From Ustilaginoidea virens (taxonomy: Eukaryota > Ascomycota > Sordariomycetes > Hypocreales > Clavicipitaceae), in assembly GCF_000687475.1 (NCBI RefSeq), contig NC_057321.1, positions 2,356,001 to 2,420,000 on the forward strand: a stretch of DNA of 64,000 nucleotides, written 5' to 3'. Positions 34,301 through 46,222 of this stretch are shown one piece after another. Every line of letters starts with the position of its first letter. The first letter of the stretch is position 1. The position numbers were made by a program, and so were the translations under genes. The notes under the pieces are model-generated. The model was not told where the DNA came from. It made no database searches and saw only the letters and a list, made by a program, of their open reading frames with translations.

Positions 34301-37085
34301 CTTTTTTATTACTTTCACCTACTAAAATGAAGGTATAGGCCCTATTTTAAGTGGCCTAGAGGGCAAATTCGACTTCCTACCGTCTTCTATTTTAGAGGGG
34401 GTAAATATCGACTAAATTGCTCTAGAAGAGCCTATTTGGAAGTCGCCTCGCCTAAATATACCTATTTTAGGCTTAGCCGAGGGCATAGGCCTACCACAGG
34501 CTACAGATCTAATACAGCCTACGGGCCCACCACAAATGGGCCTAATACAGCACACGGATCCACTATAACCAGTGGGCCTACCAATTGGCCTACCACAGCA
34601 CTCTGCAACATTTCCTAGCAATTCGCCGTCTTTCGATTCTAAATCGCTTTAGCCTAACTTAGCTTTTCAGCTTAGGTAAGATAGTCCTTTTTCACCAGCT
34701 AAGGAAAATGCAGCCTTTTCCCATACAAAAAGGCTGCAAATACTAGGAAATATAGAAAGCTCTCATCACTAGGAATCTCAATTACTGAGATTTTCTAAAT
34801 CCGTCACAAAAGTGGGCATACCCCGCACATATAAAAATTCTAACTCGCCCTATATAGCAAATTTTCAGTGGTCCGAATCTTAAAGCCCTATATATACTGA
34901 TTTTCTGCGACTTTCCGATACAATAGATTCTGCCTTTTCGCCCGGCTTCCTAGTAAATATAGCATTTCGCTATAGTAAAATACTGCTTATACTAGAATAT
35001 CTAAAATTCGAGAGTTTAGATATCGCCTCAAATAAGAGACTGTAGGAGAAAATGTTTCGAGTATCAGAAAAGGTGCCTATTTAGCCATACTAGGTTAGGG
35101 CTACTAGGGGTAAAATTAGAGGAAGAATATAGCTATAGATACGAGACGTATAAGGTATCCTAAGCTACGGATACTATAGGTCACTTGACCTACAGACTAA
35201 CCAACAGTCTGACTCACAGACTGACCAACAGTCTGACCAATAGTCTGACCCACAGACTGACTAATAGGGTGCTTTCCTACCCACCCAGCCGAAAAACGAC
35301 TAGATTTTCGGATACCCAGGCAGCCCCCCAGAGGCTCTCATACAGGATTTCCCCCCTTCCTATGCTTTTTACCAGCAAATATACGATATTTGCTGTATAG
35401 CAAAGATTAAGGCTGCAAAACGGGCCCTAGAAGGTATGCCTAATAGCTAGAAGGAAGTCTTATACAGCCCATAAAAAGATAGCTAGATTAAGGCCTTATT
35501 TTCGGAATTCGAGCAATTAATCGATTTAAATATCTTCTAATTTATTCCTAAGATTAGTATTCCTACTAGTAGGAAAATATTGCGTAACCGGCCTATTTTT
35601 CGCGTTAAGAAAGATGCGAATAATAACCCGGTTAAATATAAGGCACGATTAGTTATCAAAGGCTTTATATAGGTATCTGGGCAAGACTTTACGGAGACCT
35701 ATGCCTCTACTTCGATCCCACTAATATGGAGGATTATCCTTGCTCTTACTGCTGCAAATAACTAGGAAATAGAGCAGATCGACTTTATTAGTGCCTTTCT
35801 AAATAGTGAACTATTAGAGACGATTTATATAGAGATTCTAGCTGGTTTTCTAGAATTTGCAGAAAGCCTACTCTTACCTAACCCAGCCTTATAGTCTGAC
35901 TAGCAGCATCATCGACTTCTAGCCTTGCTTACTAAGGTTGGATATAACCCCTCTACATTATAGGTCATACTATTGAAGAAAGCCTTATATAGGCTAAAAC
36001 AAGGCCCTCGCGAGTGGCAGTTACAGTTAAAAGACCTTTTAGTATAAGAGGGTTTTAAGCCGTTACTTTCTAATGCTGCCGTCTTCTATAATAAAGGGAC
36101 GCATACCTTTATTGTAACCTATATAGATAACTACTTAATTGTTAGTCTGGATCTGAGCTATATTGACCAGCTTAAGACCAAATTCCATAAGGTTTATGCT
36201 ATAGAAGACCGAGGACCTGCCTCCTTCTTTTTAGGAGTGCAGATTATTAGGGATAGAAAAAAAGGCCTATTATAGCTGCACTAATCGCAATTTATTGCGG
36301 AAGTCCTTAAGAAATTCAACCTTAAGGACGCACGACCGCATCTAATCTTACTACAGCCCGGTATACTTGCTGAGTCTAAGGCTGGTAATATGCCGCTAGA
36401 TGCTAGTAATCAACACTTATTCTAGCAGCTGGTAGGGATATCGATGTGGTTAATAATAATATCAAGACCTGACCTTGCCTTTCTAACGCAATACCTATCA
36501 CGATATATGCAATAGGCTTCCACTATACAGCTTAATGCTGCTAAGGGCACTTTTCGCTACTTAGCTGGTACGGCAAATACAGCCATTTGTTACCGAGCCG
36601 CTAAAGCTACCGTAGTATTAGCTGTATTTTCTGATAGCGATTTTGCTAGTTATCGCCTTACTTCTAAGTCTACTAGTGGTTATCTTACTACCTTGAATAG
36701 TAGGCCTATTAGCTAGAGGTTAAAACGGTCTTCGACTATGGTTTTGTCAATGCTTAAAGCCGAGTCTAATGTAATGCTTAAAGCGATTCGCGAAGTAGAG
36801 TGGATATCTAATTTATTTAAAGAAATCCAAGTCGATATTTAACGCCTGATACCACTATACTGCGATAACTAAGGGTCTATTTCTAACGCAAATGACCCAA
36901 ATCAGTATGCCTGCATTAAGCATACCTTGCTTAAATTCCGGTATATACGTGAGAAGGCCCAAGCCGGCCTAGTAAAAATATCTTATTTACCCACGATAGA
37001 TATGCCTGCGGATGGACTCACCAAACCACTTCTAAGCCTAAAATTCCCTATATTTCGGCAGCTATTAGGGCTGCAATCCCTATAG
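31338..37085 (+). pseudogene. II-b gag-pol polyprotein, decayed
   Basis: The start codon position 31338-31340 reads ATA; II-a has ATG. The first 100 codons are open (three NNPGH-type repeats, then EIAQLREDQQEIRKEF). Then follow a gag core, a Lys-rich tail (near 32400-32550), a protease with DTGST near 32744, the integrase zinc region (near 33450-33560), an integrase core with DGGKE near 33828 and the LAERS segment near 33925, a reverse transcriptase with LKKALYRLKQGPREWQ near 35975 and YIDN in place of YVDD near 36121, and RNase H (FSDSDFAS, ADGLTKPL) ending at TAG 37083-37085. Dozens of CAA/CAG-to-TAA/TAG and TGG-to-TAG changes make it inactive. It resembles family I in layout but is clearly a distinct family. 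Confidence 0.9.
31362..31406 (+). repeat. Three 15-bp repeats in II-b gag
   Basis: Three units of AATAACCCAGGCCAC, the last ending CTAC, encode an NNPGH pentapeptide repeat. II-a has a single unit at this place. Confidence 0.9.
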
Positions 37086-37160
37086 CATCATCATTTTTTT
37101 TTTCTGATTTTTTATAGGGTTTCTTTCTTTTATTCTAACGCTAGGATTAGCTATATTGCT

Positions 37161-37172
37161 AATTAGAGGGGG
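37161..37172 (+). promoter_or_regulatory. Polypurine tract of II-b
   Basis: AATTAGAGGGGG immediately before the 3' LTR, the family II counterpart of the family I tract. Confidence 0.8.
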
Positions 37173-37888
37173 TGTTGAAATTAGCGCCTTTTTAGCTGTA
37201 TTTTGGTACTGGTCTCGCTACCGTACGATGTCTCTACGTTGAGATATCGCGGTGGCTATACTAGGCGCTATGGTGGGGCATAGCGCCCTATAACGCCGAT
37301 TACAGTGGGCCATAGCGCCGGTCACGGCACCGGCACAGCGCCCCACAGCCGGCTACAGCGGCCGGTCACAGCGGGCCACAGGGCCTACAATAGGCGGCGC
37401 ATTTCTACGGGATTACCAAATGGGCAAACCTTGCTAATACCAGCACTTTCGGCCTTCTACATACAGTCACCCGCTACACCGGTCATTTACGGCAGACCGA
37501 TATAGGGCTTCCGGCCCGTACGGCAGGCTGTTATAGGGCATCCGGCACACCGCTATAAGCCACTGGGCTTGGTTGGGTAGGCATTGGGTAGGATATTGGG
37601 CACGGTTGGGCAGACCGACTTTTCGTCGGGTTTTTCGCTATTTTTGCAGTTTTTCATTATTTTCAACCACTTTTTCAAGATAGTAGAAATATGCCCAAAA
37701 TTCCCTCTTTCTAGCTAGAATAGTCACCAACAATTAGAATCAGATTTCCCTAATATCTTTGCTCTGGTTAACCTCTCGTGCGCTTTAAATCTTTAACCAG
37801 CTCTTTGTTTTATTCTGCAACGCCTTGTACGCCACTGTCGGTACTTAGTATACTTTCCAATAGTGTTCTGAGTCACCATTTTGCAATA
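37173..37888 (+). repeat. 3' LTR of II-b
   Basis: 716 bp, TGTTGAAATTAGCGCC to TTGCAATA, followed by ATTCC and then III-a sequence. Confidence 0.95.
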
Positions 37889-37931
37889 ATTCCTATTGAT
37901 CTAACGGATTTTATAAATCTCCTAGCGCTTA

Positions 37932-38272
37932 TATCGGAATCGCTGTCGTAAGGTGCCCAATTGGGCACATTGCGACGGATATGCCGCGCACACCCGATGC
38001 GCACGATATGGCCACTTTAGCCCCTTTTGCCCCTTTACCCCTGAGCCCGGTAGGGCACGCGGGCAGCCCGGCCCGACTGCGCTGATGCACGTGATAACGG
38101 CATACGCACAAAAAGGCCATATCGTATAATTACCCTCTTTTGCTTCCTTTCTTTCCTTTTAGATATTCAGTTATTAGTAAAGTCAATAAATCCTTTACTT
38201 GGTAACCTCACGGTACATAATACCACGCGCGCGACCCTACGTATAACTGGGTACCCCGAGTTTATATCAACA
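37932..38272 (+). repeat. 5' LTR of III-b
   Basis: 341 bp. It begins TATCGG (TGTCGG in the 3' copy, a TpG-to-TpA change) and ends TATCAACA. Confidence 0.93.
37946..37977. repeat. 32-bp near-perfect palindrome in the family III LTR
   Basis: The core GTGCCCAATTGGGCAC (37953-37968) is a perfect palindrome. Flanking GTCGYAA and TTGCGAC extend it to 32 bp with one unpaired base. All four family III LTRs carry it, with a few substitutions. It lies near the LTR start, so it would be in U3, where it could be a protein-binding dyad or an RNA hairpin. The role is unknown. Confidence 0.75.
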
Positions 38273-38282
38273 CTGATCAGTG
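38271..38282. promoter_or_regulatory. Palindrome at the LTR/leader border of III-b
   Basis: CACTGATCAGTG is a perfect 12-bp palindrome whose first two bases are the LTR end. I cannot match the sequence after the LTR to a tRNA 3' end. III-a has CTGATTAGTG at the same place. The primer of this family is therefore unknown. Confidence 0.5.
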
Positions 38283-38613
38283 GTGATAACCACCACTTAC
38301 AGGATAATATCCCGCAAAGAACGGTATATTACAGATCAGCAAGATATTAATATCGAAGAGGCAGTTAAGCTTTCTTAGCTATACTAACTAGAGGGAGAAC
38401 GATTTGTGACCTCTCCTTCCCCTCGTCTATCACAAGGAAGAAACTTACGCTAAATATTACGATCTTTAAAGATACCCTTAGCATCTAGGAAGAACGATTT
38501 GTAACCTCTTCCTATTCTTTCTTTTTTTTACCACTACGGTAAAAGCCCTCTCAAATCTTATACTCCTTGCAATACATCCCCCCCCCCTCTCTTCAAACCC
38601 TTATCTCAACACT

Positions 38614-41600
38614 ATGGCCTTATTATAATAACCACGAGAGCTACCTAAAAGGATATAACGATTTGCCTTACTCTTTGATAACGATTAGACTAATGCTATA
38701 GAGCCCGTCGACCCTGATAATGCTATAAATATATAGCTATACAACCGTATCGCGTTCCTTATAGATACTTATGAGGAAAACACCTACCTGGATGATGATC
38801 TCTAGGAATAATTCCGCGAGGATTATAGTGAGTGGAATGAAGCCCTATTCTACTGTATTAACGCTCAGGTTTTACAGCAATTCCGCTCAATATTATGGGA
38901 ACGCGGCGTATATATTGGAGTATCGGGTTCCCTAATAACACCAACCCTACTTAAATGCCTTTAACAACAACAGAATCCATAATAGCCTCAAGAGGAAGTA
39001 ACCCGGCAATTTGCTCGCAGCGTATTCCTATCCCGGCTCAACCCTACTAGGGAAACCTTACTACCTATCGGTAATACCGAGTAAGAGATGCAAAGGCTTT
39101 AAAATACGCCCTCATACATACGCATAAGGCCCTCATCATCATTATTACGAGCCCCCATAATAGTTATGCGAATACCCTCACCAAGGCTCGCGTTACGGCT
39201 CTTATAAGCCCCGTTAACGCTAAGGAACTTTATCACACTAATGGCACGATTATAGTCATAACAACCTATCGTCCCCCCCTCTACATCGAAAAAGCCCCTT
39301 AACCCTGCCCCTACCGATGAAGAAAGGGGCCGGTCCTAATAACCAAAAGGGAAGACGCCTATTTATAATAGGCCGCTATTCGAAACAGGGGAAAGCTCCC
39401 GTCATCAATAATATGCAACGGCCGATGATTACAGCCTATAAGACCGACCCGATCAATTATATCAACCTAGGGATTATACCCCTAGCCGAGGCGGCTATCT
39501 CAATGCCCCTCGAGGTCATAGCATGCCTAACAGAGGTCGAGTCATAGGCCCTAATGATGTGCTTCCTTCAATAGAAGACCCTAATAATACCCTCCAAGCC
39601 AATGCCGCCCCTAATACCAGATATTACGAATCGCGGTATCGCGGCCCATAGGCCCTAACGCCTCATCCTCATCCGATAATGCCAAAATTAGGCACGGCAT
39701 CTGGCCCTTCCCGTCAATATCGCCCTACCTAGGCCGATGAACGGACCGTCTTAACGGGAGGACCGGTAAACCCAGACCGACTCGGGTTATAGGATAACCC
39801 AGCTAGAGATCCCGCTAGCCTACCGTAAGGCTACCGATAAGCTGTTCCGGAATACCCTCCGGAAGATCATACCTAAAAAGCCTACGCAGAGGCCGGGCTT
39901 GACTAAGAAGATCATTCCCAAACCGGGTTTGATGATATATCGAAGAAGATATCTGACCTCTTATGCAGCTATCGCACAGAGGATAGATATAGCGGCAAAA
40001 TAGATGACTTCCTTATACTAAAGGTAGTATCCTTCAAGAGCAAGTGCCGCCTACTAGGATTACCCGACAATGCATTAGCCAGAGCCTTCCAAATTATGCT
40101 TATCGGCGATACTAAGACCTTTTACTTTAATAATATTGAACGCATTCGTAATACCCTCACTTTTGACGATATGGTCCGCAAAGTCAAGAGCCATTTCGAA
40201 AATAAGAGCACGGAGCAATTCTATTTGTACTATTAGAATAAAACAACGCTCCAATCAACTATCGCGAAACATCCCGATAAGTCAAAGCTAGAATGCCTCA
40301 ATATCCTATTGGAAGAACTTCAACGCCTATATCGTGGTCTTTTTCCCCCCTTTACAGCTAATACGGAACTTCACCGATAAGTCCTCAATACTATAAGGGA
40401 CACCCCTAAGTATAGCCAGGCGCTATACCAATATGCCCCTATATTCGAGGGCCTCGCCGCTAACCTACGGCGATCCCTTTCAATCTACGAGACTACCCAT
40501 ATGACTCAATAGCATCAATTCCTTCAATAATAGCATCAACAACATCAGGAGGTTAAGGATATTGGTGATAATATAGTGTTATTTACAGATCGTAGATATA
40601 GTCAATCCCGCCCCCAACGACAATTTAGCTCCCAGCAGCAGTATCAACGGCAATAACAGAATCGCGCCCTTCCAGCCAGGCCCCGTTAAAGACGTTGCTT
40701 TATTTATAATAAATCAGGATATTGGTCATCCAACCATACTGATAAAGAGCAATAAGAATTAAAAGCACGATGGCTGAAGAACCATTCTAACCGTACCGCC
40801 CCTAATGACAAGAAATTCCGTATTTTCCTATAGGAATACAAAGGGACTGCCGACTAAGACCTTAATGATGCCGACCTTGACGATATCGCTGAAGATGTTG
40901 AAGTCATAATAGCAGGGAATGCACAATAGGATGCAAAGAATGCTGCCACACCACAAATTACAGCCACTTAGTATTTCCTAGCCCCTGAGCAAGCATCACC
41001 AATATTATCAATCGAAACGCTGCAAGCCCTACAGGATGAATTATGCCGACACGCCTTTCTGCAAATTGACCCCTTCCGAATGCCCTTACCAAGCCGTAAT
41101 TCTGCCTTTCTAGAAGAAGAACGCTATAGCGACTACACCTTCCGCAGAATCCTACTGGATACCGGCGCCTCCGGCCTATCAACAGCAGGCCTAGGTCAAG
41201 TAAAGGCCCTAATGCGATTGATGAAGACCCTAACCATCGAGATAACTAACAAGAAGTATACGGTGAATTTCGGAGCAGGCTCTGCCATATCCTCCGGTAT
41301 ACTAAATGTCCCGACGATATTTGGTAATATCCCCTTTCACGTTCTTAACAGCGGCACCCCCTTTCTCTATTCTATTATGGATATAGATAGGATGGGCGTG
41401 AAGCTAGATAATATCGATAACCTATTAATCTAAGGGAATATCAAGGTCCCAATTATCAGGAAATGGGGACATCTATAGTAGACTCTTAATGCCATGGATA
41501 CTACAGCCTTCTATTTATCGTCATAGGAAATCCGTTAGCTTTATCGTCGATTCGGGCACCCCTCTATCAATAGGCTTACCAAATTGCTTTAGCGGGCTGG

Positions 41601-44396
41601 ATATAATGATGATATTGACCGCAATATCATCGAGAGGATCACCCATATGTGCCATCAATGCCAGATAAACGCAAAGGCACCTAACCGATTTAAGTTCACT
41701 CTAAAGGATGATTGCTAATTTAACTACGAGATAATCGTCAATATCCTTTATATTGATAATCGGCCGGTATTATATATCGTGGATGCTGCAACAAGCTTCC
41801 AGGCAGCTAGGTTCCTTAATCTATAAAGACAGAAGGCCTAAGACGTTTAGAATGCCCTTAAGGAATGCTAGATTAATACCTACCTTAGCCCACCGGATTG
41901 GATAGTATATAATGCCGGACCAAATTTTGCTTCTGCCGAATTCCGCTATAATGCCTGGCTTCTCTCTATTAATGTGGATAAAATCCCTGTAGAAGCCCAC
42001 AATAGTATTAGCAAAGTCGAGAGATATTATGCCCCCTTATGCCGAGCCTATACCATCGTCAATAATGAAGTAGGCGATCTATTAATAAGGGAACAGAAAC
42101 TACAGCTAGCTATTAAAGCTGTTAATGATTCTGCTAGGCCTAACGGCCTAGTACCCACGTTACTAGTCTTTAGAGCATATCCCCGACTTATAGATGACTC
42201 ACCCCCTAGCTTATCAGTATTATAACGCGCTTTAATATTACGAAAGGCTACTAATGAAGCTAGGAAATGCCTCGCTAAGCGATAAGTTTACGATGCCCTC
42301 GCCTAATGGAACGGCCTGGATACGCGGCCTATCTACCGACTGCCCCTATAGTCAGATGTACGGGTATGGAGAGAAAAGGGTGGATGGCACGGGCCGTACC
42401 GACTAATCAGCCTTAATAGTGAGACCTACATCGTATAGATGCCATATGGCCCGGTCAAGTTCCGGTCAACGGTCGTTAAGCCTTATAACCACGACCCCGA
42501 TAATAACTCCGATGCGGACGATCCCGAAGATGTCGTCTATGCCGAAGGCCCGGCCCGCCCCGGCAGATTGGAAGTCAGGATACCGGCTGCACCCGCACCT
42601 CCAGCCGAGACATCATCGATAACACCTGCAGCCGCGATATATCCGTCGCCAGCTACTGACTCTGAGCAAGTCAGGCCAGTATCACTACTACCAGCACGGG
42701 TGGTATCCGACGTCATGATCAATAAGGACTAAGAAGAGGCTCTCGTTAATACTATCGCTTCTAATACCGTTATTAACGCCTCTTTCCTAACCGCGAAAGA
42801 GCAAGCCGACCTGCAGCTTACTAGCCAATTACGCCGCGAAGGAAAGATTACAACCCCTGGAGCCCCTTTCGAATAGTCTGACCATACAGAGGTAGAAGTA
42901 TTATAGGCCCGCGATGTATTCCGATTTATTACCTTTAATATCGGTAAATATAGAGCCTAACGTCTGTTTAACTCACGTATAGTACGAGAGATTAAGGGTA
43001 AAGGCACGGATACGCCGTATGAGAAATCACGACTCGTTATATAAGGTTATAGTGATGACGAGAAGCAACTAATATTGACTCAGTCCCCTATAATCCAACG
43101 GGCTAGTCAACGGTTACTTATATCATTGGCCCTATCACTATAACGCTCTCACGGCTTATTCCTCTGGATATGTGATATCACACAGGCTTACGTGCAGTTA
43201 TCAACTACCCTCAACCGGTCGATCATCGCTAAGTTACCCAAGCAAATAGCTCACCAATACCCTGATAACACTATTATGGAAGTGGTGAAGCCACTATACG
43301 GAATAGCTGAGGCAGGCACCCACTAGTGGGCGACATACTTCCGGCACCATCGCGAGAAGTTGGGCATAACCACATCGATATATGACCCCTGTTTGCTGAT
43401 ATCTACTAGCGATCCTGACCGTACTGGCGATACCAACGATACTAGCATATGCTTCGGTATTGTGGGTATGCAGACTGACGATACCCTCGGCCTGAGTGAC
43501 GATGCCTTCTCCCAACGGGAAGAATTAGAGCTTACCAAGGCAGGCTTCAACGTAAAGCCTAAGACGAGGCTATCGCCAACCGTACCCCTGATATTCAACG
43601 GATGTATCCTAACGGCTGATAATAACGGTATAACCCTATGCCAGAAAGGTTAAAGCAAGAAGATCACGACCATCGATAAGAATGCGCCCACAGCCCAGCG
43701 TAACTATGTCGAGCAATGCGCTCGCGGTGCTTATATAGCTACGGTCTGCTAGCCTAAGGCGTCTTTTGACCTATCTATCGCAGCACAACACTAGCAACCT
43801 GACCCTAACGATATCGCGAGGTTGAATAAGCGCCTTCAATAGCAATGCGATAACTAGGATCGTGGCTTACGGTATATCAATCTGGCCCTTGCTACAGCCA
43901 AACTCTTTGTATTTATTGACGGATCCTTTACCAATAATAAAGATTTAAGCTCCTAGATTGGTTACGTGATTATGCTAGGGAACGAGGAAGATATAGCGGA
44001 TAATGCCTTCAACCTGATAGGTAATATCATTACTTATAGCTCTATAAAGAGTAAGCGTATAATGCGTAGCGCACTCGCTTCGGAGCTGTATAGTATGGTA
44101 TAAGGGGTCGATATCGCATATGCGATAGGCACGACCCTTAATATGATTACCAGCAGGTTGGGATTACCGAAGATCCCTACCGTTGTGTGCATAGATTCTT
44201 TTTCGTTGTACGAATGCCTTGTTAAGCTAGGCACTACGAAAGAGAAGAGGCTTATGATAGATATTATAGCCTTACGATAGTCATACGAGCGCCGGGAAAT
44301 CTATAAGATTCGCTGGATTAATGGGAATGATAACCTCGCCGATATAATAACTAAAGGAATGCCCAATAAAGCCCTTAAGACCTTCGTCGACTAAAA
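38614..44396 (+). pseudogene. III-b gag-pol polyprotein, decayed
   Basis: ATG at 38614 starts a gag whose early stops are TAA/TAG at Gln places. Two open pieces encode the protease (41080-41433, LLDTGASGLSTAG) and part of the integrase (41974-42225). The gag end has a fungal copia zinc-knuckle-like segment near 40695, where the second Cys is Tyr. The integrase zinc pair is near 41650 (MCHQCQ). The reverse transcriptase has VVKPLYGIAEAGTHQW near 43280 and the catalytic QTDDTL near 43472; this variant of YVDD is, as I recall, usual in one group of fungal copia elements. RNase H (IDGSFTNN, LADIITKGM) ends at TAA 44394-44396. At least one frame change must exist because the overall length is not a multiple of three. 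Confidence 0.88.
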
Positions 44397-44748
44397 TAAG
44401 GCTGTTATATGTGTGGAAGGGTGGGTAAAGAGGCCGGTCAATATCTGACTGCGTTTGGAAGGTATTGGTGATGTCATGGGTGGCAAGTGTGTGGATTTTC
44501 CTATGTTTAATGTTGTGCGCATTTGTTGCTTTTACTGCGTTTACTGCTGCCCCTTTTTACCCTTTTGTTTCGGCTGCGATATTCAACATACCGGCTATAC
44601 GGTATGATCCTGTACAAGCCGGCCGCGCGGCGCGACAGCGTTATCGGCGGCATAACCTGCCGAGACCGCGCCGCACTTTCTTTTCTATGTGTGCGCCTTA
44701 CATCCTGGCGATTCCGATGTTTGCTTCTATAAAAAGAGAAGCTGCCAG
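44397..44748 (+). other. Non-coding tail of III-b between pol and 3' LTR
   Basis: About 350 bp, with a GC-rich middle (GCCGGCCGCGCGGCGCGACAGCG near 44620) and no typical G-run purine tract; AAAAAGAGAAGC at 44731 is the only purine-rich run. The III-a counterpart is 29900-30243. Confidence 0.7.
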
Positions 44749-44760
44749 TGTCGGAATCGC
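44708..44760 (+). other. Hairpin across the internal/3' LTR border of III-b
   Basis: GCGATTCCGA (44708-44717) is the exact inverse of TCGGAATCGC (44751-44760), with an inner GCTTCT/AGAAGC stem. The right outer arm is the first bases of the LTR. The outer arms are conserved with III-a. Confidence 0.75.
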
Positions 44761-45089
44761 TGTCGCAAGGTGCCTAATTGGGCATATTGCGACGGATGTG
44801 CCGTGCACACCCGATGCGCACGATGTGGCCACTTTGGCCCCTTTTGCCCCTTTACCCCTGAGCCCGGTAGGGCACGCGGGCAGCCCGGCCCGACTGCGCC
44901 GATGCACGTAACAACAGCACACGCACAAAAAGGCCACATCGTGTAATTACCCTCTTTTGCTTCCTTTCTTTCCTTTTAGATATTTAGTCATTAGTAAAGT
45001 CAATAAATCCTTTACTTGGTGACCTCACGGTACATGATACCACGCGCGCGACCCTACGTATAACTGGGTACCCCGAGTTTATATCAACA
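44749..45089 (+). repeat. 3' LTR of III-b
   Basis: 341 bp, TGTCGGAATCGC to TATCAACA, followed by GCTTA and then III-a sequence. Confidence 0.93.
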
Positions 45090-45094
45090 GCTTA

Positions 45095-45449
45095 TATAAC
45101 TATCGTAGGGCTATAATATCTATTATAAGCCTCTTTTCCTTAGTAGTACCCAGCTTAATAAGGCATTTGTATAGCGAAAACGAATCTGTATATATAACTG
45201 TAGGGATCTTCGGCAATCCTAGCCTGCTAGTAATCATATTGAGGGTCGTGCCTATCGCGTATGCGATATCGACCCCTTGCACTATACTATATAGCTCCGA
45301 AGCGAGTGCGCTGCGTATTACCCACTTGCTCTTTATAGAGCTATAAGTAATAATATTATCGGTTAGCTGGAAGGCGTTATTCGCAGTATCTGCCTCATTC
45401 CCTAGCATAATTACGTAACCAATCTGGGAGCTTAAATCTTTATTGTTAG
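45095..45449 (-). pseudogene. III-a pol, RNase H middle part
   Basis: A 102-codon open piece on minus (45100-45408) matches the III-b RNase H closely (ASELYSIVQGVDIAYAIGTT). It is joined on the left to 37894-37931 across III-b and on the right to 46223 across the solo LTR. Confidence 0.88.
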
Positions 45450-46217
45450 TGTTGCAAAATGGTGATTCAGAACACTGTTGGAAATGTACTGGATACCGAC
45501 AGTGGCGTACAAGGCGTTGCAGAATAAAACAAAGAGCTGGTTAAAGATTTAAAGCGCATAAGAGGTTGACCAGAGCAAAGATGTCAGGGAAATCTGATTC
45601 TAATTGTTGGTGACTATTCTAGCTAGAAAGAGGGAATTTTGGGCATATTTCTACTATCTTGAAAAAGTGGTTGAAAATAATGAAAAACCGTAAAAATAGC
45701 GAAAAACCCGACGAAAAGTCGGTCTGCCCAACCGTGCCCAGTCTGTGCCCAATATCCTACCCAGTGCCTACCCAATGCCTACCCAACCAAGCCCAGTGGC
45801 TTGTAGCGGTGTGCCGGATGCCCTATAACAGCCTGCCGTACGGGCCGGAAGCCCTATATCGGTGTGCCGTACGGGCCGGAAGCCCTATACCGGTGTGCCG
45901 TAAAGGCGCGGTGTAGCGGGTGACTGTATGTAGAAGGCCGAAAGTGCTGGTATTAGCAAGGTTTGCCCATTTGGTAATCCTGTAGAAATGCGCCGCCTGT
46001 TGTGGGCCCTGTGGCCCACTGTGACCGGCCGCTGTGGCCGACTGTGGGGCACTGTGCCGGTGCCGTGACCGGCGCTGTGGCCCACTGTAATCGGCGTTGT
46101 GGGGCGCTGTGCCCCACCATAGCGCCTGGTATAGCCACCGTGATATCTCAACGTAGAGACGTCGTATGGTGGCGAGACCAGTACCAAAATACAGCTAAAA
46201 AGGCGCTGATTTCAACA
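45450..46217 (-). repeat. Family II solo LTR
   Basis: A lone family II LTR of 768 bp in minus orientation (TGTTGCAAAATGG to CTGATTTCAACA on plus) with the duplication GTTAG at 45445-45449 and 46218-46222. No internal sequence is present, so it is a solo LTR made by recombination between two LTRs after insertion. It is longer than the others because of duplicated CCGTACGGGCCGGAAGCCC units near 45837-45900 and extra CTACCCA units. Confidence 0.95.
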
Positions 46218-46222
46218 GTTAG

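Larger units (their letters stand above)
30321..37888 (+). mobile_element. Family II copia element II-b, full length 7.6 kb
   Basis: 716-bp LTRs (30321-31036, 37173-37888) and the duplication ATTCC (30316-30320, 37889-37893). It sits in the RNase H region of III-a. LTR divergence is moderate and mostly transitions, for example the terminal CAACA of the 5' LTR is CAATA in the 3' LTR. The coding region is full of TAA/TAG stops, so it is older or more heavily mutated than I-b. Confidence 0.95.
37932..45089 (+). mobile_element. Family III copia element III-b, full length 7.2 kb
   Basis: 341-bp LTRs (37932-38272, 44749-45089) and the duplication GCTTA (37927-37931, 45090-45094). Inserted in the RNase H region of III-a, in opposite orientation and only 33 bp from II-b's right target copy. 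It is a relative of III-a with a different LTR end (TTTATATCAACA instead of GTGACACCAATA) and a diverged gag. Confidence 0.95.
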
